In this document: positions 14,990-22,965 of the stretch, piece by piece
Numbering within the stretch: position 1 is the first letter of the stretch
Layout: every line of letters begins with the position of its first letter
Assembly: GCF_017873965.1 (NCBI RefSeq)
Contig: NZ_JAGGKT010000029.1
Span: forward strand, 1 to 34,791
Direction: 5' to 3'
Origin: Ammoniphilus resinae
GTDB lineage: Bacteria > Bacillota > Bacilli > Aneurinibacillales > RAOX-1
DNA: 34,791 bases
The notes under the pieces: generated by a model
Told to the model about the DNA's origin: nothing
Database searches by the model: none
What the model saw: the letters and a program-made list of their open reading frames with translations, nothing else
Program-made: the position numbers and the translations under genes

Positions 14990-15180
14990 TCATTATTAAG
15001 CATCTCCCCTAAACCGACCAGAGAGATCAATTTCTACCACCCCTCTAAAATGGGCCGGTAGACTAGGAAGTTGTGTTCCCTCTTGCATCCTTCAATGGAA
15101 ACCACTTGAGTAATCGGAATGGCATATTCCTTCCTACCAATTAAAAAACAACGATCTTTAACTCTTCCGATTGATCCCTC
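14990..15180 (-). pseudogene. cheW relic (frameshifted)
   Basis: Read leftward from 15180, one frame gives CFLIGRKEYAIPITQVVSIE. After a one-base shift near 15088 the next frame gives MQEGTQLPSLPAHFRGVV, then EIDLSGRFRGDA and a stop. Together these follow the CheW pattern of a strand with EYAIPI-x-x-V, then x-L-P-x-x-P-x-x-x-R-G-V-x-x, then D-L-x-x-R-F. The front of the gene, the segment after R-G-V and the end are missing. It lies ~110 bases upstream of the PAS receptor in the same direction. Confidence 0.65.
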
Positions 15181-15189
15181 CCAAAACAG

Positions 15190-15790
15190 AAATAAAAGTG
15201 GGTAACATTAGAGAAATTAAATAACATGAGGCAATATGGAGATTGAAGTTAAGTGTGGAACCTTAGACCTATTTTTTTAGGACCATAGAACCACTTTGCG
15301 ACAATCTTCTACATATTATTACAAAAATCACCTGATATTGTCTATATATTTTTGTTTGTTTTACATAATTCTAGATATGGAATATTTGTTTTGATCATTA
15401 TATTGAAAAACCTCTTTCTGCTCTTCCGGAGGTCCTAAGCTGGAGAAGGTGTAATACTAGATTAAAGAGTTTTCTCGAATGAGGAGAGAAGAGGTGGGTG
15501 ATTGTTTTCAATCTATCGAAGGGGGATTATATATTAGCGATTCTCGATCGGGGATAAGGGGAGAATTTACAACTATTTGGGATAATGGCCGCAGATTAAG
15601 TGAAATAGGGGGAATTTCACCCCTATTTTGTCTATTTTGGAGCGGATTTTTAAAATAGGTGTAAAAGATGCCCTTATCAGACTCGGCTTACGGCGAGATG
15701 AGGAATTAGAGGAGTTTCGAAGCCTATGAAACACACGTTGAATTGGTAATATCCTGTTATATAGTTCGGTATGAAACTCCAAAATAATAT
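15190..15790. other. Intergenic region without supported genes
   Basis: Six hundred AT-rich bases hold no convincing gene. A 9-bp hairpin AAATAGGGG/CCCCTATTT (15603-15611, 15620-15628) may be a weak terminator past the leftward membrane-protein gene. Nothing else is recognised. Confidence 0.5.
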
Positions 15791-16390
15791 TTATTCCGCT
15801 ATTCCAGTCACTACATAATATATAGCAGCTTTAAATAGCAAAAATCCACCTACTAGTGTTCCAATAATAATGACTAATGCAATTTGCAGGATAACAAAAC
15901 AAAGATAAATCTTTATTATGATAAGTGCAATACGCTGAAGTATTTTTAAAGGCAAAATTCTAGTAACTGGCATAAAAATAATCATGGTTGGTCTCCAACT
16001 AAAATCGGGTCCATAACGTCTACCACTAGGGCCATACCAGTAATCCATAAAAAGAAATCTAAAACAAAGAGCAGCTAATCCTGCAACAAACAAATGAATC
16101 AAAGCCTTGATCCAGCTTGACTCAATTCCTAACAGATCGCTAATTTGAAATCCAATAACAAATGGGGTTTTAATGTATAACCAGATATAAGAGCCGATGG
16201 TTAAAAGCGTATCATTTTCCAAAATATGGTGATTTAGGGCAAATCTTACTGGAACACCAATAACAATAAATAACAAAATAAGATAACCAATGATCGAATT
16301 TAAGCTTGCCTCAAGATCTAGATCTTGTTCTACGTAGGTATTCTCATAGCCCTCCCTAAAACGGAAAGGTAGGTTAGTCCAAATTTTCAT
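15791..16390 (-). CDS. Uncharacterised membrane protein
   Basis: A 199-residue protein with about four hydrophobic helices (roughly residues 34-52, 64-82, 95-112, and 150-192, possibly as two). An acidic N-terminal segment precedes them, and a polar stretch MDYWYGPSGRRYGPDFSWRP lies between helices. No family is recognised. It is a single gene between the cheW relic and a stalk-domain protein, with a weak ribosome binding site. Confidence 0.6.
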   Translation of the reverse strand: MKIWTNLPFRFREGYENTYVEQDLDLEASLNSIIGYLILLFIVIGVPVRFALNHHILENDTLLTIGSYIWLYIKTPFVIGFQISDLLGIESSWIKALIHLFVAGLAALCFRFLFMDYWYGPSGRRYGPDFSWRPTMIIFMPVTRILPLKILQRIALIIIKIYLCFVILQIALVIIIGTLVGGFLLFKAAIYYVVTGIAE

Positions 16391-16436
16391 CCCTTAGCCT
16401 CCAGTTTTAATCATGTCTATAGAATAAGTTAGGCAG

Positions 16437-16507
16437 GCAGACACCAAATCCCTTATTTGCCTCCAAATTGATCAAATAAAGTACCCTGTGTCCGCCCCAC
16501 ATCACAT
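16437..16507. repeat. Segment also present in the rearranged copy at 20.5 kb
   Basis: CAAATCCCTTATTTGCCTCC and AGTACCCTGTGTCCGCCCCA in this 3' flank recur at 20535-20612. The gene-internal stretch 16758-16805 recurs directly after that copy. The region at 20.5 kb is therefore a shortened duplicate of this locus. Confidence 0.7.
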
Positions 16508-16558
16508 CAACCCATATATTCTCCCGTTAAAATCCGTCCCTTTAGAACGGAGGTTGAA

Positions 16559-17185
16559 TTAAGGGATGATCACTTCTATCGTGCCAGAGTTAGAATCATC
16601 TACAAACCTCCAATTTCCTTGGAGCACAGTTATGCCTTGATTATTTGTTCCTAGTTTTAATTGCTCCGTAGATGTAACTTCCCCGGTTTTTGGATTGCTT
16701 ACTGAATATATCAATTTACCATTGATCAACCTACCCTCTATTTCTTCAACGGAATCATCTCTATCGATAACTTCCGTTCTTCCCCTAAATGTTTGCTGAT
16801 CCTTATCATAATCGGTAAATTCAATATTGAATTTTGTAATTCCACCAGAGTATCCATAAACTCCAAAATACTTTTTACCACTCGTAAGTATTTTTTCTTC
16901 TGGCGTTAATGAAGGGCTACTAACTGGATTAAGATCAGTTGGTGTACCTCCAACCGTATTAACGATAACTGCCCTTTTTTCATCATCCCACTTAGCTGTA
17001 GCTCCCAACGCCTCTACCAACGCACGTGCCGGAACCATAGTTCTCCCGTCAATTACTTGTGGAGGTACATCAGAGTTAATTTCTTGACCGTTAACAATTA
17101 ATTTGATAGGTGATACCTCCGCAAAGACACCTATAGATCCGAAGATAAAAGCACCCGCTATAAATCCTGTAACAAACTTCTTCAT
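16559..17185 (-). CDS. Exported stalk-domain (CuAO_N1) protein
   Basis: A 208-residue protein. The ATG at 17185 begins a clear signal peptide (MKKFVTGFIAGAFIFGSIGV, cut near FA|EV). A GTG at 17197 would add only four residues. Residues about 26-80 form one copper-amine-oxidase-N-type stalk domain (IKLIVNGQEI, then DGRTMVPARALVEALGATAKW). This is a common envelope module in Bacillales that does not imply copper or oxidase activity. The C-terminal 110 residues are a beta-rich domain (GVYGYSGGITKFNIEF, VLQGNWRFVDDSNSG) I do not recognise. The protein is expected at the cell surface. Two further stalk-domain genes follow within 1.5 kb. Confidence 0.8.
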   Translation of the reverse strand: MKKFVTGFIAGAFIFGSIGVFAEVSPIKLIVNGQEINSDVPPQVIDGRTMVPARALVEALGATAKWDDEKRAVIVNTVGGTPTDLNPVSSPSLTPEEKILTSGKKYFGVYGYSGGITKFNIEFTDYDKDQQTFRGRTEVIDRDDSVEEIEGRLINGKLIYSVSNPKTGEVTSTEQLKLGTNNQGITVLQGNWRFVDDSNSGTIEVIIP

Positions 17186-17328
17186 TTCTCCACCCACCCC
17201 ATTATATGTAAAGTTACCTAATATAAATTCTATTATTGGTAAAATAGTCCTGCTAATGAGAAAGGGGAAATTTACCTGTAAAACAAAATGCCAGCTAAAA
17301 TATCCTCAATGGCCCCTTAGTATAGTTA

Positions 17329-17709
17329 CACGACATAAATGTTGGAGCGAACGTGGAATGGGGGGCCGAAACCAAGACGATCAAAGCCGGCAAGGGCGAC
17401 GTAGTCATCCTTTTACCGCTAGACGGGAAAGAAGTGATGATAAACGATGAAATCCTAGAATTAGAAGTGCCTGCAAAATTGGTAAACGGACGAACCTTAG
17501 TTCCTCTTCGGTTTGTAAGCGAAGCCCTGGGCTGCGATGTGCATTGGGACGCATCGGTGTCTCTCGTTCGGATCACCTATAACAGCAAGGTGTTGGATCT
17601 GCCCCCCCTTCCTCCCAATGAGCAAATCCCTGTTGTGTTGGATTTGACGAAAATCCCGAAAGGGCAGGGCGAGATCACCATCACGCACGGTCAATACTTG
17701 TTTCCTTAA
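17329..17709 (+). pseudogene. Truncated stalk-domain (CuAO_N1) protein
   Basis: The frame opens after TAG at 17323-17325, without a ribosome binding site or signal peptide. It enters in the middle of a stalk domain (VGANVEWGAETKTIKAG). It then has a second half-domain LVNGRTLVPLRFVSEALGCD and a C-terminal tail ending ITHGQYLFP. The first ~70 residues expected for this type (compare the gene at 18014) are missing. It is most simply a 5'-truncated gene; translation from GTG 17353 is possible but unlikely. Confidence 0.65.
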
Positions 17710-17769
17710 TAGATTTCGTTTAGATCATGCAGGAGAACGGCATCAGGATGAAATCTTGACGGATATACT

Positions 17770-17798
17770 AAAGCCTGGGCTTCGCTCTGGCTTTTTTT
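17770..17798 (+). terminator. Terminator after the truncated stalk gene
   Basis: AAAGCC pairs with GGCTTT, with inner pairing closed by a TTCG tetraloop region, followed by seven T residues. It lies 60 bases past the stop. Confidence 0.75.
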
Positions 17799-17871
17799 AA
17801 GGGCGGCAAAGTCTGTTTGCTGAACCCAATTACAAAATAGGTCAGGCTACACTTAATTCCAAAAGATGCAA

Positions 17872-17948
17872 AAATTAAGAGTTGAATAGACGGAAGATGG
17901 GTTTCCCAGGCAAAGGAAGCCCTTTTTATTGTGGTATTGGGCAGGTAG
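17872..17948 (+). repeat. GGCTTCC-type terminator repeat, copy 1
   Basis: The unit reads AGAGTTGAATAGACG, then a hairpin of the GGGTTTCC...GGAAGCCC kind, then TTTTTATTGTGGTATTGGGC and AGG. Related units lie at 18983-19047 and 19821-19868. They look like a dispersed repeat that carries a terminator. Confidence 0.65.
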
Positions 17949-18013
17949 GGAAGTGCAATTCTATCCCTCAAAAACGTGGTAAAATAATATAATAATAAAT
18001 ATGGGAGAAAAGA

Positions 18014-18784
18014 ATGAAAAGAAAACTTGTTTTTTTATTATCAATGCTTATTTTTTCAATAGTTTTATTGCCTACACAAACTCAATCTGCTACACAGGAA
18101 ATTAACGTTATTATTAATGGTGAGAAACAAGAATATGATCAACCACCAGTTTTACAGAATGGAAGAACACTAGTCCCGTTACGCGGCATCTTTGAAACAT
18201 TAGGTGCAAAAGTCAATTGGAACCAAGTAGAGAAAAAGGTGACAGCAACAAAAGACAATCAAATGATTGTACTAACCATTGGTTCTTATCAAGCTGAAAT
18301 CAACGATAAGCTACACAAATTAGACGTAGAAGCAAAAACAATCAACTATCGTACAATGGTTCCGTTGCGCTTTATTGGAGAAGCGTTAGGAGAAGATGTT
18401 CATTGGGAACAATCAACAAAAACAGTATTTATCGGTGGGAAGATCGAAATAAAACCTAATCAGTCGAGTAGCGTGCTTGCGAAAGTAAAGAGTATTTATG
18501 AAAATACGGGTGCTAAATTTGAAGGAGACATTAACGGTTATTTTGCTGGAGGTAATGGCATTAACCAATCTTATGTTAATAATATATTAGTTATTTTCAA
18601 TACTGGTAGTTTTAATAATTTTACTGTTGCCGCACAGGTTGCTAATAAATTAGGTGGAAGTGGGGATGTTAGCCAGATAGCTGCTGCTATTGATACAGCT
18701 TTTAAAGGTGAATCTGGAGGACCTGTAAAAGTTGGTAATGTATCAATATCACCTAGTGGTAGAACTGTTACTTTAAAATGGTAA
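18014..18784 (+). CDS. Exported protein with two stalk (CuAO_N1) half-domains
   Basis: A 256-residue protein with GGAG 6 bases upstream of the ATG and a clear signal peptide (MKRKLVFLLSMLIFSIVLL, cut after SA near residue 26). Residues about 28-138 form the full stalk domain: LQNGRTLVPLRGIFETLGAK, then VNWNQVEKKVTA, then TINYRTMVPLRFIGEALGED and VHWEQSTKTVFIGG. The C-terminal ~110 residues are Gly/Asn-rich (YFAGGNGINQSYVNN, KGESGGPVKVGNVSISPSGR) and not recognised. Codon use is more AT-rich than in the truncated neighbour upstream, which suggests separate origins. A surface role is expected. Confidence 0.82.
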   Translation: MKRKLVFLLSMLIFSIVLLPTQTQSATQEINVIINGEKQEYDQPPVLQNGRTLVPLRGIFETLGAKVNWNQVEKKVTATKDNQMIVLTIGSYQAEINDKLHKLDVEAKTINYRTMVPLRFIGEALGEDVHWEQSTKTVFIGGKIEIKPNQSSSVLAKVKSIYENTGAKFEGDINGYFAGGNGINQSYVNNILVIFNTGSFNNFTVAAQVANKLGGSGDVSQIAAAIDTAFKGESGGPVKVGNVSISPSGRTVTLKW

Positions 18785-19189
18785 ATGAGTTAAGGCTTGA
18801 AGATCCACACTAAACTAACTATTGTGTGCAAATTCAACTGCTATTTTATTACTATTTGTACGGTTAATTGAAGTGGGGAATTTGCTGTGAATTGACATTT
18901 TCTCCAGGTTATTTGAAATACTTGGAAAGGGAAACAAACACTTTCTCAAAAATTCAAAAGTTGTTATTGAACTATCGGAGATCAAGAGTTGAATAGACGA
19001 AGGTGGGCTTCCGAGCGAAGGCCCCCCTTTTATTGTGCTATCTTGCAGTTTTGCAGAATATAGTGGAAGGATTTCTTTGTGGATTAGTAGAATATTTCAT
19101 TTGGGATTAGCAATCCATAAGAAACAGCCCAACTTGAAATGTCCTATAAGTTAATGTAGATATCTCTCATGAACAAAGGAGAACTGAAA
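18785..19189. repeat. Intergenic region with terminator repeat copy 2
   Basis: The unit at about 18983-19047 repeats AGAGTTGAATAGACGAAGG, a hairpin GGGCTTCC...GAAGGCCC and TTTTATTGTGCTATCTTGCA. It could end transcription of the stalk-domain gene. The rest of the 405 bases holds no gene I can support. Confidence 0.6.
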
Positions 19190-19765
19190 ATGAGAAAACT
19201 CGTTCTATTTCTGCACGCATCGCTTGACGGTTTTGTAGAAGGGCCGAACGGTGAAATGGACATTGGCTGGGTTTCCTACGATGCTGATTTGGAGAAACAC
19301 GCGAAAGAAATTCTGAGTACTGCCGACACTGTCATTTGGGGACGTGGGACTTATCAGATGATGCATAGTTACTGGCCATCTGTGCCTTCGAACCCAACAG
19401 CTTCACAGCATGAACGGAATCATGCCGAGTGGATCGAAAAGACAGCCAAAATCGTCTTTTCCACGACGCTGGAGAAAGTCGAATGGAACAATTCCAGACT
19501 GGTGAAAGAAGATGTCGAGGAAGAGATCAAGAACCTCAAACAGCAGCCAGGTAAGGATATGGTCATCCTCGGCAGTCCTAGGTTCGCACACTACCTTATG
19601 CAGCTTGATTTAATAGATGAGTATAAAATTACGGTTTCTCCTGTGCTGATCGGCAGCGGGTTGCCGTTATTCCAAGGTCTCAAGGAGAAGATCCATCTTA
19701 AATTAATCGAAAACAAGACCTTTGATTCTGGAGCCATAAGTCTCGTTTACCAGACGATAAGATGA
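19190..19765 (+). CDS. Dihydrofolate reductase-fold protein (RibD C-terminal type)
   Basis: A 191-residue protein. The ATG at 19190 follows AAAGGAG; the frame from 19169 would include that site. It shows LVLFLHASLDGFVEGPNGEM at the start, TVIWGRGTYQMM (about 45-56), KDMVILGSPRFAHYLMQLDL (about 122-141) and DEYKITVSPVLIGSGLPLF (about 143-161). This is the arrangement of the YwjB/YyaP-type reductases related to the RibD C-terminal domain. They bind NADPH; the substrate is unknown. It is a single gene followed by a terminator repeat at 19821. Confidence 0.88.
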   Translation: MRKLVLFLHASLDGFVEGPNGEMDIGWVSYDADLEKHAKEILSTADTVIWGRGTYQMMHSYWPSVPSNPTASQHERNHAEWIEKTAKIVFSTTLEKVEWNNSRLVKEDVEEEIKNLKQQPGKDMVILGSPRFAHYLMQLDLIDEYKITVSPVLIGSGLPLFQGLKEKIHLKLIENKTFDSGAISLVYQTIR

Positions 19766-19820
19766 CCTTGTCACCTAAAGTAGATTACGCTAACGAGGAT
19801 CAAGCGTTTAATAACACGTA

Positions 19821-19868
19821 AAATTGGCTTCCGAAGGAAGCCTTTCTTTATTGAGCTAAATGGCAGGA
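19821..19868 (+). repeat. GGCTTCC-type terminator repeat, copy 3
   Basis: A short form of the repeat: TTGGCTTCC, then GAAGGAAGCC, then TTTCTTTATTGAGCTAAATG and GCAGGA. It forms an 8-bp hairpin with a T-run ~60 bases past the reductase gene and serves as its terminator. Confidence 0.7.
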
Positions 19869-20029
19869 TAACGGAGTAAAGGGGATTTGTTAATACCAAA
19901 GAAGAATTACCTGTTATAGTCGAATGTGTCAGGGACAATCTGATGCCCTACGGAAATGTTGACGAATGTAAAGTGAAGAAGTTGGCTTCTGAATTTTACA
20001 AAATCATATTCTATGAATGGAGTGTCAGT

Positions 20030-20413
20030 ATGAGTAGTGGATCAGTTATCGATTATTATCTTTTAAAAGAAAAAACATCTATTAAATTTAGAAATATGGT
20101 CAAAATTCCACAAGCCATGAACAGAAACTTGGTTTCGCGTCCAGAGCTGACGGAATGGCTGAACGAAGGACTAAAAATCAAGCTAACGGCAATAACTGCA
20201 CCAACGGGCTTCGGGAAGACCACGTCTTTAACTGTATGGGCCAAAGAAAGCGGCTGCAAGGTAGCTTGGGTAGCACTTGACAAGCATGATAATGATCTGG
20301 TTCGGTTTTGGAGTTATGTCGTTGCAGCCATTCGCGGGGAACAACCGAATTTTCACAAAAATGCACAGTTAACCACCAACGGGGAACAATCGAATATAGA
20401 AACGGTAAAGTAA
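20030..20413 (+). pseudogene. Truncated MalT/LuxR-type STAND regulator
   Basis: A 127-codon frame from ATG 20030 (GGAG 7 bases upstream). It carries LVSRPELTEWLNEGLKIKLT, the P-loop APTGFGKTTSL, and VAWVALDKHDNDLVRFWSYV, the start of the ATPase region of MalT-like LuxR regulators. These are normally ~850-900 residues. The frame then leaves the family after about residue 105 and stops; the rest of the ATPase, the sensor repeats and the HTH are absent. The open frame also extends ~48 codons upstream (from about 19886) into unrelated sequence. It cannot work as a regulator in this form. Confidence 0.75.
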
Positions 20414-20526
20414 AGTAGCATATTAAGAATTGCAGAAAGTTTAAAGTCAACAATAGAGTCCAAGTACGTCAGTAGAAGACTCTCTGTCAACATATACGAA
20501 CAATGTATTCCGATTCCTTGGGAGTA

Positions 20527-20668
20527 GCGGACACCGAATCCCTTATTTGCCTCCGAATCACCAAAATGTAGTCATTTTTGATTAAATAAAGTACCCTGTG
20601 TCCGCCCCACATCACATCAAAATCTCTATCGATAACCTCAGTTCTACCCTTAAATGTTTTCTTATCCG
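20527..20668 (+). repeat. Rearranged partial copy of the 16.4-16.8 kb locus
   Basis: The first part matches 16437-16507 (3' flank of the stalk-domain gene). At AATCTCTATCGATAACCTCA it jumps to sequence matching 16758-16805 inside that gene. The copy also has ~20 extra bases around 20566. It is an internally deleted duplicate, not coding. The remaining 20414-20717 region holds only a weak CTAAATCGTTAGTTTAGCTA resembling the AAAGCGTTAG repeat module. Confidence 0.7.
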
Positions 20669-20717
20669 TTTGGAGGTACGCTAAATCGTTAGTTTAGCTA
20701 AGACTATGGGATAAAAT

Positions 20718-21572
20718 CTATATACGCATCAATGCACCATGAGGCTCTGGTAATTCTTCTTGCCAGATCCGATTCATTTTGCAAAAATATTCAAAGAATT
20801 TCTGTGCCAGTTCTTGTTCCTGTGTGTCCCTTTTCAAAGAAACAATATCATGTAAAATTTGAGCCATCCAAACATTATAGAAATAACGGTATTTACCTGT
20901 ATTCCAAGTCATTTTGTGAGGGGATTTTTCATTTAAATAATATTTCCAAAAACGCATTTTATCAGATTCCTGTTCTGTAAGTTGTAGTCTAAGTTTTGAA
21001 TGAGCAGGAATAGATCCATCTTCACAAAACTTACCGATAAAATCTTTATCCACCATATAAACACCTAAGATACGTCTGTCTTTTTCAGGCATACTGGGAT
21101 CTCTTGTTGTTAAAAGGCAGACACTATTTTGGTATATGCGGATAGGTTTGTTTGGCTTTCCTTTGTTATTACCGCTTTTTATTACGCCAGTGAAAACTTT
21201 CCACTCTGTAAAAACCTTAGTTCGTTCTTCGTCGTCACACCAAAAAACCATTTGTGATTCGGGATGAAGTTTATGATTTTTCATAAGTTTTTCATGTTCC
21301 AAGTGAAGTTGCTGTTCTTTACGTTGTCGGTCAATTTCTTCTTCCTTTTCCTGTTCTGCCTTCACTCGTTCCATTTCCTTTTTTTGCATAATGTTTTCAA
21401 GTGAATGGGCAGCAACTTTATCCTGTAGCTTTAGGTGTTTTTCAAATGCATCGGGAAAAACAAACTTTTTACTTTCCGTTGCAAAATGTATTTCTATGAA
21501 AGAATCATTATGTCCAACAATACTTCCTTTGCCAAAACGCTTGTGTGTTACTTCTTTATTGATTAGATTCAT
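20718..21572 (-). CDS. Uncharacterised protein often labelled malate synthase
   Basis: A 284-residue protein. The ATG at 21572 follows AAGGAGG; the frame extending to 21812 adds an unrelated hydrophobic stretch and is rejected. Residues 1-60 (MNLINKEVTHKRFGKGSIVG, then IEIHFATESKKFVFPDAF) form a small beta domain like the CarD/UvrD-tail type seen at the front of many Firmicutes proteins loosely annotated as malate synthase. A charged coiled coil follows (about 70-112), then a C-terminal domain with VFWCDDEERTKVFTEWKVFT and KMRFWKYYLNEKSP. No malate synthase catalytic residues are visible, so that name is likely wrong. The function is unknown. Confidence 0.65.
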   Translation of the reverse strand: MNLINKEVTHKRFGKGSIVGHNDSFIEIHFATESKKFVFPDAFEKHLKLQDKVAAHSLENIMQKKEMERVKAEQEKEEEIDRQRKEQQLHLEHEKLMKNHKLHPESQMVFWCDDEERTKVFTEWKVFTGVIKSGNNKGKPNKPIRIYQNSVCLLTTRDPSMPEKDRRILGVYMVDKDFIGKFCEDGSIPAHSKLRLQLTEQESDKMRFWKYYLNEKSPHKMTWNTGKYRYFYNVWMAQILHDIVSLKRDTQEQELAQKFFEYFCKMNRIWQEELPEPHGALMRI

Positions 21573-21821
21573 TGTTTTTGTCCTCCTTGAAGTTTGAAGC
21601 CCAAATTTCTGTAGTGCCCTTTCTATTTGGTTAATACCCTTAACGAGTGTTCCATTAAAACTGTCACTTTTCTCCTTTGGTTTCTTCGATTTGAGGAAGG
21701 GATATAAAAAAACGTACCCATATTCTATCTGCAAAAAGATTACAAAAAGAATGTGAAATACGTCTAAAAAATTATTTAATATCATTGTAACTTTTTCCTG
21801 GAAATATTGCAAATTTTTTTA

Positions 21822-21851
21822 TTGACAATTTAATTTATCGTAATGTAAAAT
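21822..21851 (+). promoter_or_regulatory. Orphan near-consensus promoter
   Basis: TTGACA (21822-21827) and TAAAAT (21846-21851) are 18 bases apart on the plus strand. The next plus-strand gene starts 400 bases on. It may serve the exported-protein operon with a long leader, or a small RNA. Confidence 0.55.
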
Positions 21852-21907
21852 AAAAGATTATTTTATTTGCTTAGCTAATGTTTCCCTCCATATTGCAGTA
21901 ACCGGTA

Positions 21908-21947
21908 GAAAAAAAGCGCTAGTTCTTTAAATCCTGAAGAACCAGCG
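21908..21947 (-). terminator. Leftward terminator hairpin
   Basis: On the minus strand CGCTGGTTCTT pairs with AAGAACTAGCG (one mismatch) around a 9-base loop, followed by CTTTTTTTC. It lies 340 bases upstream of the leftward gene at 21572 and would stop transcription entering from the right. Confidence 0.65.
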
Positions 21948-21961
21948 GTAATACCTATTGT

Positions 21962-22020
21962 CGCTAAAGGGGTCTGACCCCATCACTGAAATAAAGCGTT
22001 ACCTCGGTGAAGTTGAACAT
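21962..22020 (+). repeat. REP-like core plus AAAGCGTTA module, copy G
   Basis: GGGGTCTGACCCC is followed by ATAAAGCGTTACCTCGGTGA and AGTTGAACATTGC, as in copy C at 5310-5360. The first hairpin of the full element is missing. The rest of 21852-22253 holds no supported gene. Confidence 0.7.
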
Positions 22021-22253
22021 TGCACCCCTTCACCTACCATGTAAACGTTTGTCAGTTTTCCGCAAATATTGTAATAATTCTTGGAAAGTTTTAAATATTA
22101 ATTTATGTGCTGCTTATAGTACTCTTATACTAGAAAATAGTTGAGGCACAGGTAACTTAAAAGTTTTGGCCCAATACAACCAAATGTTTTAAATCCAACT
22201 TTTGGGCTAGTCAATGTATCTAATTCAAAAAACAAATTCAAGGAGGAAGATGA

Positions 22254-22874
22254 ATGCGAAAAAAGTGGTTGCTTCATTCTTTACTGGCAGGGATGATGAC
22301 CATCCCGTTAATGGGTTTTAGCTCACCTGACGCACCGGGTCAAACCAAGATGAAACCGAATGAGATTACGTTAGAAAGCGGGGGGACTAGTGTTCCGTTT
22401 ACATTAATGGAAGATCCTCCGCCATTTTTCCACCAACCAGAAGATGGGATTATTTCAGGGGGGCTTGGTTGTGTTCCTGATATCCATGAATTTAGCAAAA
22501 GTACCCCGGGTGAACACATTGTCTTTACGGCTGGGATTAGCGAACTAGAGGATAGAGAAGAGGCTCTTGCATTAAATGATCAGTTCACGATTTATGTAGA
22601 AATCATCAGTAATGGTGGAAAGAATGTAGAGTTGCCTTTCAATTATCATATTGGCCCCGACGGGAAGGATATGGATCCCAATACAGGAAAACCGTTCTGG
22701 GTAAGTGCTGTCTTTTTTGATGCAGAAGATGCACATCCTGGATCTGCCGTTATAGACCTTCCAACAGGTGATTACAAATATCAATTTAAAGTAAAAGAAA
22801 ATAGCAAAAACAATAAGGGTCATGTTCTGGATGTCTGGGCCCCTGAAAACAATACGATTACCATTGTAGAATAA
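22254..22874 (+). CDS. Exported protein, tandem paralogue 1
   Basis: A 206-residue protein with AAGGAGG 7 bases before the ATG and a signal peptide (MRKKWLLHSLLAGMMTIPLM, then GFSS). The mature part begins LESGGTSVPF, has GIISGGLGCVPDIHEF with the only mature Cys, and a beta-rich C-terminal half: ALNDQFTIYVEI, then DPNTGKPFW and GHVLDVWAPENN. I do not recognise the family; it looks like an Ig-like or immunoglobulin-fold envelope protein. About 60% identity by eye to the next gene shows a tandem duplication. It heads an operon with a hairpin before each following gene. Confidence 0.75.
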   Translation: MRKKWLLHSLLAGMMTIPLMGFSSPDAPGQTKMKPNEITLESGGTSVPFTLMEDPPPFFHQPEDGIISGGLGCVPDIHEFSKSTPGEHIVFTAGISELEDREEALALNDQFTIYVEIISNGGKNVELPFNYHIGPDGKDMDPNTGKPFWVSAVFFDAEDAHPGSAVIDLPTGDYKYQFKVKENSKNNKGHVLDVWAPENNTITIVE

Positions 22875-22892
22875 CTTAATAATGAGGCAGGG

Positions 22893-22924
22893 ATGAGGAG
22901 CAGAACAGGGCTCCTCATTCTATT
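22893..22924 (+). terminator. Intercistronic hairpin 1
   Basis: ATGAGGAGC/GCTCCTCAT (22893-22901, 22910-22918) with an 8-base loop is followed by TCTATTAAG. A near-identical hairpin sits at 23608-23631 after the second paralogue. The weak T-run suggests partial termination or mRNA 3'-end protection. Confidence 0.65.
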
Positions 22925-22965
22925 AAGATTATACGTTTTAAAGAAAAAGCTCAAGGAGGAAGATG

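Noticed and set aside
20718-21572. True malate synthase
   Set aside because: The length is about half that of malate synthases and no TIM-barrel or catalytic Arg/Asp/Glu motifs are visible; only database habit links the name to this type.
21573-21812. 80-residue hydrophobic N-terminal extension of the protein at 20718
   Set aside because: The AAGGAGG site directly before ATG 21572 and the family-like start MNLINKEVTHK place the true start there.
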